Shown here piece after piece: positions 18,988-27,000 of a stretch of DNA of 64,000 bases. The stretch covers positions 1 to 64,000 of the forward strand of contig JARYGU010000024.1 in NCBI GenBank assembly GCA_033795365.1, read 5' to 3'. The DNA comes from JARYGU01 sp033795365 (GTDB lineage: Bacteria > Pseudomonadota > Alphaproteobacteria > Rhizobiales > Rhizobiaceae). A model generated the notes under the pieces. It was not told where the DNA came from. It saw nothing but the letters and a program-made list of their open reading frames with translations, and searched no databases. Positions within the stretch are counted from its first letter, which is position 1; the number at the start of each line of letters is the position of its first letter. The translations under genes and the position numbers were made by a program.

Positions 18988-20005
18988 CATTCGGAGCGGA
19001 TTTAGGAGACTGGAGTTACCACACCTCAGTTTTCCAGGATCGCTCCGAATTAACATTCACAAGAATGCACGTCTGACGCCATTGCGTCGAGAGGAAATGG
19101 CCGTCGCCGTTCTCAGCGGTATGCTATCGAAAGCACGGGCCGCCAGTCTTTATGGTGTCTCGCTGAAAATCGTGACGCGCTGGACAGAGCGCTTCAGGAC
19201 ATCCGGCCGTGCGGGGATGACGGATCATTCGTCCCGGCCCAAAACCAGTCCTCGGCAGACGGATCAGGCTTTGTGCGAGCTCATTGTGCGTCTTCGCAGG
19301 CAGCGCCTGACCGGCAAGCACATCGCCATGGAGACGGGTGTCTCTCCTGCCACCGTCAGCCGCGTCCTCAGGCGGGCGAAGCTTTCGCGGATAAAGGACA
19401 TCGAGCCGGCGGAACCGATCGTACGCTACGAGTATGGTGAACCGGGCGGCCTGATCCATCTCGACATCAAGCGCCTCGGCCGTTTCGAGCGGGTCGGTCA
19501 CCGCATCACCGGCGACAGGACCGGCCAGAGCAATTCGCGTGGCGTCGGATGGGAATACGTCCATGTCTGCATCGACGATGCCTCTCGCGTCGCCTTCACC
19601 AGCATCTTTCCTGACGAAAAAGCCGTCAGCGCCATTGCCTTCCTCAAGGCCGCAGTCGCTTATTATCGCAGTCTCGGCATCACGCTCACGCGTGTGATGA
19701 CCGACAACGGCTCCTGCTACAAGGCCAAGGACTTCGCAAGGACCTGCAAGGCCCTTGGCCTCAAACACATTCGCACCAAGCCCTACACCCCGAAGACAAA
19801 TGGAAAGGCAGAACGCTTCATCCAGACCGCATTGCGCGAATGGGCCTATGCCAGATCATACCCGTCATCCGAAGCCAGAAAATCGCACCTGCCGCATTGG
19901 ACCCATATGTACAATTGGCATCGCCCGCATGGCGGCATAAAATCAAAAACGCCCATCAGTCGCCTCGTACTTAACCGAGACAACCTCTTGAAGATCCACA
20001 TCTAG
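18983..20005 (+). CDS. IS481-family transposase
   Basis: The frame encodes an IS481 DDE transposase: an N-terminal helix-turn-helix (MLSKARAASLYGVSLKIV), a second HTH-like unit (TGVSPATVSRVLRRAKLS) and an rve-type catalytic core with Asp in LIHLDIKRLG, Asp in VMTDNGSCY and Glu in NGKAERFIQT. Family proteins usually begin MNIHKNARL; here that position (19049) is ATT, so translation must begin at ATT, at an upstream TTG inside the inverted repeat (18983) or further in at Met 19097. The TAG stop (20003-20005) lies in the CTAG target copy, outside the right repeat. The catalytic triad is intact. Confidence 0.85.
   Translation: MSIRSGFRRLELPHLSFPGSLRINIHKNARLTPLRREEMAVAVLSGMLSKARAASLYGVSLKIVTRWTERFRTSGRAGMTDHSSRPKTSPRQTDQALCELIVRLRRQRLTGKHIAMETGVSPATVSRVLRRAKLSRIKDIEPAEPIVRYEYGEPGGLIHLDIKRLGRFERVGHRITGDRTGQSNSRGVGWEYVHVCIDDASRVAFTSIFPDEKAVSAIAFLKAAVAYYRSLGITLTRVMTDNGSCYKAKDFARTCKALGLKHIRTKPYTPKTNGKAERFIQTALREWAYARSYPSSEARKSHLPHWTHMYNWHRPHGGIKSKTPISRLVLNRDNLLKIHI
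19979..20000 (-). repeat. IS481 right terminal inverted repeat
   Basis: This is the right end, overlapping the last codons of the transposase gene (the DNLLKIH segment). It is the inverted partner of 18966-18987. Confidence 0.7.
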
Positions 20006-20006
20006 A
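20001..20006. repeat. Right target-site copy (TCTAGA) of the IS481 insertion
   Basis: Matches TCTAGC at 18960-18965 in five of six bases and supplies the transposase stop codon. Confidence 0.65.
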
Positions 20007-20109
20007 CACTGTGGCAGTTGTTGCCGTGGCGGTGCGGACGAGACTTCCCTCTTCAGGAATATTTTGGAATGGTTGATTGCCCTTCTTATCCGCGCAGCCT
20101 TAAGCGACA

Positions 20110-20145
20110 AAAGCCCCGGGGCTTTCGCATCCGGGGCTTTGTGTT
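20110..20145 (-). terminator. Strong hairpin, probable terminator
   Basis: AAAGCCCCGG (20110-20119) pairs perfectly with CCGGGGCTTT (20131-20140). Read on the minus strand the stem is followed by TTTT (20106-20109), which fits a terminator for the minus-strand cytochrome c/GMC operon, although it is about 400 bases past the cytochrome stop. It could also serve an older plus-strand gene. Confidence 0.55.
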
Positions 20146-20549
20146 CCACCTGCTTTGCCCTGAAGCCCTCTCAGATGAGGACTTCGAGGCAGTTATGCTT
20201 GAACTGGTTGCGGGGGCAGCAGCCACAAACAACAGAATAACTAATATATTTCAATTGATTACAGGAACACCAAGGGAAATCTACCAACAAAAATACCAAC
20301 ATCACATTTTCGTGTACTGATGATTTCCGATGATCCGCGACTGGTGACGTCCAAACAGAGATTTCCCGAACCATGATCTATCGAGTGCATCGTTTGATGC
20401 AATGTAAATCGTTGAGTGGCAAAACCCAAGTCCTCAATACACCCACTTTCTTCCGCCAACCTCCACTACTATCTGCAAAATCCCAGGACTACATGCTTAT
20501 CCTACTCAGTGGCAGGAACCGAATAACCTGTGCGAGGATCATACAAGCT
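20146..20549. other. A/T-rich gap downstream of the cytochrome c gene
   Basis: No gene can be supported here. The base composition is clearly more A/T-rich than the surroundings, especially 20220-20330, with only short meaningless frames. It may be residual flanking DNA from earlier mobile-element activity. Confidence 0.4.
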
Positions 20550-20924
20550 CTACCTTAACGTTCTAAGGTAAGCGATGACATCATTGATGTCCTGCGAATT
20601 CTTCAAACCGGAAAACAACATGCGCGTCTTCGGAATCATCTTCCGCGGACCGGCGAGATACAACGCCAACGTCGCCTCATCCCACATGAGCCCTTTCCCG
20701 GCCTCCGCCCGCATCGCCTCGGAATATTTGCCGTAGTCGATAAGCGAAGCAACCGGACGGCCGATAATGCCGACTAGATGAGGGCCGACCTTGTTTACCG
20801 GTTGATCGGCACTGTGGCAGGCGGTGCATTTCTTGAAAATGACGGCACCGGCTTCCACCGAGCCTTCGGCGGCATTTGCGGCAATGGGGATTATCAGGAT
20901 GGTGAGAGCGGCGAGAACTTTCAT
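20550..20924 (-). CDS. Cytochrome c family protein (electron acceptor of the GMC dehydrogenase)
   Basis: A 124-residue class I c-type cytochrome. A signal peptide (residues 1-18, AALTILIIPIAANA) is followed by the haem motif CTACH (Cys33, Cys36, His37) and a likely Met ligand in IPKTRMLFSG. I start at 20924, where GGAG precedes the ATG by seven bases; the longer open frame upstream is not family-like. It is the last gene after the GMC dehydrogenase and would carry electrons from the flavin subunit to the respiratory chain in the periplasm. Confidence 0.85.
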   Translation of the reverse strand: MKVLAALTILIIPIAANAAEGSVEAGAVIFKKCTACHSADQPVNKVGPHLVGIIGRPVASLIDYGKYSEAMRAEAGKGLMWDEATLALYLAGPRKMIPKTRMLFSGLKNSQDINDVIAYLRTLR

Positions 20925-21046
20925 ACTTGCTCCATTTGGTGACGGCAAAAAGTGGCCGGCCGAAGCCGGCCAGAGGCGGCGCGGCTTTGCCAGCCGCACG
21001 CGATCACCGGCCGCCCATGGGCGACCGGGGAGGATCTCGATATCCC

Positions 21047-22618
21047 TCAGATCGTACCGGCGCCCATCTCCTTGGCGATGAACTCGGCCTGCCGTATGGC
21101 AAGCGTGACGATCGTCAGCGTCGGGTTTTCCGCCGCCCCTGTCGTGAATTGGCTGCCGTCCGAGACGAACAGATTCTTGATGTCGTGCGTCTGGCCCCAT
21201 TTGTTGACGACGCCGTCCTGGGCTTTTTCGCTCATGCGGTTGGTGCCGAGGTTGTGCGTCGAGGGATAGGGCGGCGTCGGGAAGCTGCGCGTCGCGCCGA
21301 CCGCCGTATAAAGCGTCTCGCCCTGCTTGTAGGCATGGTTGCGCATGGCGGTGTCGTTCGGATGGTCCGTGAACCAGACATCCGGGATCGGCATCCCGTA
21401 CTTGTCCTTCAGCTCGCCATGCAGCTTCACGGCGTTATTCTCCTGCGGCATGTCCTCGCCGACGATCCAGAGGCCGGCCATGTTGGCATAGCCGTCCATG
21501 GCCGAGGCGAAGGGGCGGCCCCAGCCGCCCGGATCGAGGAAAGCCGCCATGAAGGGCACGCCGAGCGCCAGCGTCTCCAGCTCGTAGCCGCCGACGAAGC
21601 CGCGGGACGGATCGTGCTTCGCCTCGTCGCGGATGATGCCGGCCATCGTCGTGCCGCGATAGAAATGCACCGGCTTTTCGAACACGGCATAGACCGAGCC
21701 CGTCGTGTGGCGCATGTAGTTCTTGCCGACCTGGCCGGAGGAGTTGGCCAGCCCGTCGGGATATCTGCTCGACGCGGAGTTGAGCAGCAGGCGCGGGCTT
21801 TCGATCGAATTGCCGGCGACGCAGACGATGCGGGCCTTCTGGCTCTGCAACGTGCCCTCCTTGTCGGCATAGACGACGGCCGTCACCTTGCCGCTGTGGT
21901 CATGTTCGATCTTGACGACATGGGAGTCGGGCCGCACTTCCAGCTTGCCGGTCGCCTCGCCCTTCGGGATTTCCGTATAGAGCGTCGACCATTTGGCGCC
22001 CCATTTACACCCTTGGAAACAGAAGCCGGTCTGCTGACAGCTCATTCGGTCGTCGCGGTCGGCCGAGTTGATCGCCATGTTGCCGGTGTGGCATTCCTTG
22101 TAGCCGAGCTTGTCGGCGCCGGCCTTCAGGATCTTGAAGTTGTTGTTGCCGGGCAGGCCCTCGATGCCGTTGGTACGGGTCACGCCCATCTTGTCTTCGG
22201 CCTTGGCGTAATAGGGCTCCAGATCGGCGAGCGTCACCGGCCAGTCGAGCAGGTTGGCGCCTTCCACCTTGCCGTAATGCGTCAGGTCCTTGAATTCGTG
22301 CTCCTGGAACCGCAGCGAAGCGCCGGCCCAGTGCGTCGTGGTGCCGCCGACGGCCTTGACGATCCAGGCCGGAAGGTTCGGAAAATCCTTCGAGACGCGC
22401 CAGCCACCGCCTGTTGTGCGGTTATCGAGCCAGGCGAGCTGGGAAAAGCTGTCCCACTCGTCGTTGATGAAGTCTTCGTGTTCGATGCGCGCACCGGCTT
22501 CAAGCACGACGACGTCGATGCCCTTCTGCGCCAGTTCGTTGCCCAGCGTGCCGCCGCCGGCGCCTGAGCCGATGATGACGACCACGCTGTCGTCGTTGAG
22601 ATCATAAGGAGCTGCCAT
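21047..22618 (-). CDS. GMC family FAD-dependent oxidoreductase (membrane-bound dehydrogenase large subunit)
   Basis: A 523-residue flavoprotein of the gluconate/fructose/sorbitol dehydrogenase large-subunit type. The FAD-binding motif is VVIIGSGAGGGTLG; the C-terminus has THNLGTNRM and AENPTLTIV with the catalytic His and Asn. A Cys-rich CQQTGFCFQGCKWGAK segment matches the site that holds an iron-sulfur cluster in related sugar dehydrogenases. Start at 22618 follows GGGAGGAAACC. It has no signal, so export would depend on the Tat-signal small subunit encoded just upstream. The substrate is an alcohol or sugar, not specified. Confidence 0.85.
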   Translation of the reverse strand: MAAPYDLNDDSVVVIIGSGAGGGTLGNELAQKGIDVVVLEAGARIEHEDFINDEWDSFSQLAWLDNRTTGGGWRVSKDFPNLPAWIVKAVGGTTTHWAGASLRFQEHEFKDLTHYGKVEGANLLDWPVTLADLEPYYAKAEDKMGVTRTNGIEGLPGNNNFKILKAGADKLGYKECHTGNMAINSADRDDRMSCQQTGFCFQGCKWGAKWSTLYTEIPKGEATGKLEVRPDSHVVKIEHDHSGKVTAVVYADKEGTLQSQKARIVCVAGNSIESPRLLLNSASSRYPDGLANSSGQVGKNYMRHTTGSVYAVFEKPVHFYRGTTMAGIIRDEAKHDPSRGFVGGYELETLALGVPFMAAFLDPGGWGRPFASAMDGYANMAGLWIVGEDMPQENNAVKLHGELKDKYGMPIPDVWFTDHPNDTAMRNHAYKQGETLYTAVGATRSFPTPPYPSTHNLGTNRMSEKAQDGVVNKWGQTHDIKNLFVSDGSQFTTGAAENPTLTIVTLAIRQAEFIAKEMGAGTI

Positions 22619-22695
22619 GGTTTCCTCCCGAAACATGTGCGGTCGGCGTCAAAGCCGCGGTCGCGCCTCCTCCGGCGCGGGCCGTCAAACCGCCG

Positions 22696-23226
22696 TCAAA
22701 GCCATTCGATGTCGTCGAAGCCGCGGGCGATGTAACCGCCCTTGGAATAGGATTCGCCCTCGTAGCCGAAATGCGGCCACAGCTCCTTCTGGTTATAGAA
22801 GGAGACGACGAGGTCGCCGCGCACCGCCTGGAAGAAGGGCGTGCTCTCGATATCGTGCAGGATTTTCACGCGGTCGTCCTCCCAGCCGAGGCCGCGATAG
22901 CCGCCCTCGCCCGCCCGCTTGTCGAGATCGGCAATGCCCGCCTCGATCAGTTCCTTGTGCGCGGCGTCCGTGCCGGCCTTGGTGTCATGGCCCTTGACCG
23001 CGATGGCGTAGAAGCGGTCGGCGACCGTGTCATGCGGATAGATATCGCGGGCGAGCTTGATCAGCGTCGCCATCGTCTCCGGCTTCAGCGCCGTCGTCTC
23101 CATGCCCCAGGCCTTGTCGGGGCTGATCACCGCCCTGCCCGTGATGATGAGCGCGGCGCCGATCGTGCCGCGCTTCAGAAGCTCGCGGCGGGAAAGTCCC
23201 GGGCGCTGCTCGTAGATCGTCGTCAT
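22696..23226 (-). CDS. Gluconate 2-dehydrogenase subunit 3 family protein, Tat signal
   Basis: A 176-residue small (gamma) subunit of GMC-type membrane dehydrogenases. The twin-arginine signal SRRELLKRGTIGAALIITG begins at residue 12. The conserved core (TLIKLARDIYPHD; YFYNQKELWPHFGYEG-like end, seen here as SFYNQKELWPHFGYEG) is typical. In this family the small subunit carries the large subunit through the Tat pathway. It precedes the GMC gene by 77 bases and has GGAGG before its start. With the cytochrome c it makes a three-part dehydrogenase. Confidence 0.85.
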   Translation of the reverse strand: MTTIYEQRPGLSRRELLKRGTIGAALIITGRAVISPDKAWGMETTALKPETMATLIKLARDIYPHDTVADRFYAIAVKGHDTKAGTDAAHKELIEAGIADLDKRAGEGGYRGLGWEDDRVKILHDIESTPFFQAVRGDLVVSFYNQKELWPHFGYEGESYSKGGYIARGFDDIEWL

Positions 23227-23283
23227 GTCAGGTTCCTCCCATTGCGTTTGAGACCGGCGGCCCTCCTCCGGCCGCCAGCCCGT

Positions 23284-23679
23284 TCATTTGTAGCGGCCGT
23301 GTCGCTGCAAGACCTCGATCTTGTAGCCGTCCGGATCCGTCACGAAGAAGAAGCGGGCGAGCAGGCCGCCGTCGCGGTTGAACTCGACGATCTTGCCTGT
23401 GGTGAAGCCGAGTGCGGAGATGCGGGCATGCTCACCGTCGAGGTCGGAGACCGACACGGCGAGATGACCGTAGCCGTCGCCGAGATCGTAGGCTTCGGTG
23501 CGGCCCTTGTTGATCGTCAGCTCGAGTTCGAATTCGCTTTCGGCATTGCTCATATAGACGAGCGTGAATGTCTCGAAGTCGAGCCTGTCGGCCACGTCGA
23601 GCCCGAATGCCTTGTGGTAGAAATCCACGGACCGGTCTTCGTCCAGAACGCGGATCATGGAGTGGATCGATTTTGCCAC
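23284..23679 (-). CDS. gloA: VOC family protein, glyoxalase I-like
   Basis: A 131-residue vicinal-oxygen-chelate protein close to lactoylglutathione lyase. Candidate metal ligands are His6 (SIHSMIRVLD), Glu in FELELT, His in GYGHLAVSV and Glu in YKIEVLQ, all in the standard positions of GloA. The reaction would convert the methylglyoxal-glutathione adduct to lactoylglutathione. It lies upstream of the GMC genes in the same direction, which could mean detoxification of dicarbonyls made by sugar oxidation. The symbol is given by resemblance. Confidence 0.75.
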   Translation of the reverse strand: MAKSIHSMIRVLDEDRSVDFYHKAFGLDVADRLDFETFTLVYMSNAESEFELELTINKGRTEAYDLGDGYGHLAVSVSDLDGEHARISALGFTTGKIVEFNRDGGLLARFFFVTDPDGYKIEVLQRHGRYK

Positions 23680-23892
23680 GCTGCCCTTCCCCTGCTTGTC
23701 GTTCGACGTCTGAGGAGAAGATTGCGCCCGGAATCGCGGTCGTGGGTAGCAGCCCGTTACCGCACGCAGATTTTCATTTCTGGAGTTTCAGGCGAAGGAT
23801 TTTTCGTGTTTCAACGGCTCGCTGGATGATTTGACCAAATTCAGGGGCCGCCGCATAATCGATTCCATAAAAACAAGACTGGAGGATATGCC

Positions 23893-24201
23893 ATGTGTGA
23901 GGTCTATGCGGGCCAGGATCCACAACGCTACAGGCCTGTAAACCGTTCAGTACGCATCGGCGGACATTCGACGAGCATTCAGATCGAGGCGGCCTTCTGG
24001 GATCTGATCGACGAGATCGCAGAAGGACAGGGGATGTCTACATCTCGGTTTCTCTCGACGCTCTACGACGAGGCGCTGGAAATCAATGGTTCGGTGATAA
24101 ACTTCGCATCAATGCTTCGAACTGGCTGTCTGATCTATCTCATGGGCGGCACAGCAAAATGCAACGATGCGGCACGTTTCCGTATTGCTGCAGCGGAGTG
24201 A
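23893..24201 (+). CDS. Ribbon-helix-helix domain protein
   Basis: A 102-residue protein of the RHH_4 type found widely in Alphaproteobacteria. Typical words are MCEVYAGQDP at the N-terminus, RSVRIGGHSTSIQIEAAFWDLIDEIA in the DNA-binding fold (shown only in its key parts RSVRIGG and TSIQIEAAFW), and SRFLSTLYDEA. GGAGGAT precedes the ATG. It is alone, divergent from the glyoxalase gene. Its role is unknown, probably DNA-binding regulation. Confidence 0.75.
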   Translation: MCEVYAGQDPQRYRPVNRSVRIGGHSTSIQIEAAFWDLIDEIAEGQGMSTSRFLSTLYDEALEINGSVINFASMLRTGCLIYLMGGTAKCNDAARFRIAAAE

Positions 24202-24810
24202 ACCCGAGCGCTACGCGCCTTTGCTCTAAGCGTATGAAATGAGCCCTGCGCCAATCGGGGCGTAGAGATGCGATTGCTCGCGGGACCGCATTAGTTGGGC
24301 GTTAGCTAAGCGGTATAGTACCAATCATAGTCTTGGCATCCTCCTGTTTGGCGCGTTGAGATTGGAGCTATCGCGCCTCTAGTCCTCGCGGCGTATGCAA
24401 ATTCTCAAGACCTGCTTTATTCGGGAACGCCCGTTGGGATTACCGCCACAGGCGCTGGTGGGGGCATCCGACAGCAGAGAATGGTGGTCCGTAACTAATG
24501 GCGCCACGCGACAATCACCTTGTATGCCGAATGGGCTTAACAAGGTTGAGTCATTGTTTTCCCGTGCACATTAATATCGCCAATGGTGCCCATCACCGGA
24601 CCTTCAACGACATTGCCCAATCAAATCTTCTTCAATGGCTAACCAACAAGTGAAACACGGCGCATTCCCTGTTGATTCGGCAAGGGACCTTTCCGTGGCC
24701 CCTATTCAACTATTCAGCGCACTCCAAAAACTGAACATTTGAATCCATGATTGACGTATGTTCATTTGCGTGTGACACTTCCCAGATAGAGTTTTCTGTG
24801 GGAGGAGAAC
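24202..24810. promoter_or_regulatory. Gene-free region with SorC-type operator-like sites upstream of the first Afu-type module
   Basis: About 600 bases with no supportable gene. The last part carries operator-like words shared with other loci in this window: TGCACATTAA (24565-24574), TGAACATTTG (24732-24741) and TGTTCATTTG (24759-24768). The latter two have starts 27 bases apart, close to the spacing of adjacent sites bound by an oligomer, and sit just before the binding-protein gene at 24811. The ribosome-binding site is GGGAGGAG. Confidence 0.55.
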
Positions 24811-25782
24811 ATGAAATTATCCATTGTGGCAGGGCTTCTCAGTTTGGCTTTCATCTACCAAGCTAGCGACAGCGCGCGCGCAGCGGACTCACGACTGGTG
24901 ATTTACTCAGCGGAAGAGGCCGTCCAAGACTTTGCGGAGCGCTATATGCGTGAGCATCCGAACGTCGACGTTCAGGTCTTAATGGGCAGTTCAGGAGAAA
25001 CAAACGCACGCGTTGCCGCTGAACGACACGCCCCTCAGGGAGATGTCACGATCTCAGGGACGGATCCTTCGCAGGCAAACCCCGATTTGTATCGCCGGGT
25101 TGCGGGTATTCTGGATTTGTCGCAGGTCGACAAACGCTTCATTTCAGGTGAATTCGATATTCCCGTTGAGGTGTTCCCTGTGATCTTCGCATACAACACC
25201 GCTCAACTTGCATCGGACACGGCGCCTTCGACCTGGGCAGAACTTGCCGATCCGAAATGGAAGGGTCGCCTTTATATGGGCAATCCGGCAACCTCCGAGG
25301 CAGCTTATAAAGCAATGTCCACGATGTGGGCGATCGGTGGATGGGAACTTGTCGAAAAGGTTGCAGCGAATGCCATCATAACAGAAGGCTCCCAGGATCC
25401 GCTACGAGCCCTCGGTGATGGGGAAGCGACTATTGGCATCGGAGTGGAAAACCAAGTTTACAAATGGGCAGATGGCCAAGCAGTAAAGGCAGTTTATCCC
25501 AAGGATGGCGTGATCATGCATGTCGCCACTTGGTATTTGGTGAACAACTCGCCAAACACGGATGGAGCCGCCGCTTTCGTGCAATGGATGCTGACACCTG
25601 AAACCCAAGCGTATATGGCCAAGACTTTCAAAGGAATGCGTCCATCTATCGTCGGGGCCGCCGAGCCAGACGACGTGCCGAAGGTCGGCGACCTCGTGGT
25701 AATTCCTTTTCCCGACGAAGCTCGAAGCAAACGGGCCGCGTTCAACGAACGCTGGAAGTCGATCATTACCTCCATCCACTGA
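24811..25782 (+). CDS. ABC transporter substrate-binding protein (Afu/iron(III)-type family)
   Basis: A 323-residue periplasmic binding protein. The signal peptide spans residues 1-24 (LLSLAFIYQ; cleavage after ARA). The mature part begins RLVIYSAEEA and has the family elements QVLMGSSGETNARVAAE and FAYNTAQLAS. This family includes iron, thiamine, aminoethylphosphonate and sugar-phosphate (AfuA) binders. The tyrosine pair that binds iron is not obvious, which with the phosphatase in the operon points to an organic phosphate or polyol ligand (inference). It heads a plus-strand operon of four genes. Confidence 0.82.
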   Translation: MKLSIVAGLLSLAFIYQASDSARAADSRLVIYSAEEAVQDFAERYMREHPNVDVQVLMGSSGETNARVAAERHAPQGDVTISGTDPSQANPDLYRRVAGILDLSQVDKRFISGEFDIPVEVFPVIFAYNTAQLASDTAPSTWAELADPKWKGRLYMGNPATSEAAYKAMSTMWAIGGWELVEKVAANAIITEGSQDPLRALGDGEATIGIGVENQVYKWADGQAVKAVYPKDGVIMHVATWYLVNNSPNTDGAAAFVQWMLTPETQAYMAKTFKGMRPSIVGAAEPDDVPKVGDLVVIPFPDEARSKRAAFNERWKSIITSIH

Positions 25783-25908
25783 CCGGACGGCAACGGACAA
25801 AACTTAAATAATCGCCGGGGACGGACGCGTTCGACCCCGCAGCGATCTCATCGTCGGTCTTAGCGGCCAACTCATTGGCGAAAGGCGATGCATTTGAAAG
25901 AGGGCAAT

Positions 25909-27000
25909 ATGTCGGGGACGCACGTGCATTCGCCGGTCGTCATGACCGGGGTGCGGATATCCTATGGCGGATTGATTGCGGTTGACGACGTCAACATAGA
26001 GATCAGGTCTGGCGAATTTTTTACCCTACTGGGGCCGAGCGGCTGTGGCAAAACAACCCTTCTGCGGACAATCGCAGGATTTAACAGGCACACATCCGGG
26101 ACGATAAGGATCGGTGACGTCGTCGTGGACGACATTCCGGCATATGCGCGCGACACCGGAATGGTGTTTCAAAACTACGCGATTTTCCCACATCTGACCG
26201 TTTGGGAGAATGTCGCGTATGGCCTCGTCTCCCGAGGAGTTCCGAGAGATGAGATCGCGGACCGGGTGGCTGACGCGTTATGGATGGTTGATCTGACCGG
26301 CTACGACAAGCGAATGCCGAAGCAACTATCCGGCGGGCAACAGCAGCGTGTTGTCATCGCTCGTGCGATCGTGATCCGTCCGCGGGTCTTGCTCATGGAC
26401 GAGCCTTTGGCAAACCTTGATGCCAAGCTGCGTGTCCGGCTTCGCGAGGACCTCCGAGCGCTGCAGCAACGGCTTGGAATCACGACGATCTACGTGACCC
26501 ACGACCAAGAGGAAGCACTCAGCATATCGGATAGAATTGCAGTGATGAATAAAGGCAGAGTGATGCAGATTGGTACACCGGAGGAGGTATATACCGCCCC
26601 TTCGAACATTGTCGTCGCTCGCTTTGTTGGAGAGGGCACTTTTCTGAGGGCTGAACTGCAGGCCAGCCAAGGGCGAGCGGTCGCACTAACGAACGGGAGG
26701 CATCTGGACATTGCTGAACACCGGCTTGCGAAAGGCCCGGTACTCCTCGCCCTTCGTCCGCAGGATCTTCAATTGGCTACGCAACCACGAGAAGCAACGT
26801 TTTCCGGCACGATCCTAACCCGGTCCTATTTCGGCCCGTTCATACAGCTTCTAGTGGACGTCGGCCTAGAGACCGCTCTAATGGCGCGACTGAACGTGAC
26901 TGCTGCTTCTCAAACCCTCCAGGTTGGAGACCCGATCGGACTCAAGGTTGATCCCGAGCGGATCGTAGCTTTTCCGTTCAGTGAGGATGCCGATGCTTGA
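25909..27000 (+). CDS. ABC transporter ATP-binding protein (Afu/Pot-type)
   Basis: A 363-residue ATPase with Walker A GPSGCGKTT, signature LSGGQQQR and Walker B LLMDEPLANLD, plus a C-terminal TOBE domain. I choose the ATG at 25909, preceded by AAGAGGG at good spacing; an in-frame start at 25888 is weaker. It overlaps the permease gene by eight bases. It powers the importer whose binding protein is encoded before it. Confidence 0.9.
   Translation: MSGTHVHSPVVMTGVRISYGGLIAVDDVNIEIRSGEFFTLLGPSGCGKTTLLRTIAGFNRHTSGTIRIGDVVVDDIPAYARDTGMVFQNYAIFPHLTVWENVAYGLVSRGVPRDEIADRVADALWMVDLTGYDKRMPKQLSGGQQQRVVIARAIVIRPRVLLMDEPLANLDAKLRVRLREDLRALQQRLGITTIYVTHDQEEALSISDRIAVMNKGRVMQIGTPEEVYTAPSNIVVARFVGEGTFLRAELQASQGRAVALTNGRHLDIAEHRLAKGPVLLALRPQDLQLATQPREATFSGTILTRSYFGPFIQLLVDVGLETALMARLNVTAASQTLQVGDPIGLKVDPERIVAFPFSEDADA

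Larger units (their letters stand above)
18966..20000 (+). mobile_element. IS481-family insertion sequence (about 1035 bp)
   Basis: The element is bounded by imperfect 22-base terminal inverted repeats at 18966-18987 and 19979-20000. The left end begins TGTGATC; the right end, read inward, begins TGTGGATC; both finish GAGGTTGTC. The ends are therefore TGT...ACA, as usual in this family. It sits in a CTAG target with TCTAGC/TCTAGA on either side. It contains one transposase gene on the plus strand and separates the aldo/keto reductase from the cytochrome c region. Confidence 0.8.

Noticed and set aside
20925..21200. Longer cytochrome c start inside the GMC gene
   Set aside because: The added 92 residues are a shifted reading of the GMC gene; the signal peptide and GGAG site fix the start at 20924.
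24202..24560. CRISPR-like or repeat-rich array in the gap
   Set aside because: No regularly spaced repeats are visible; the gap only shows scattered short similarities.
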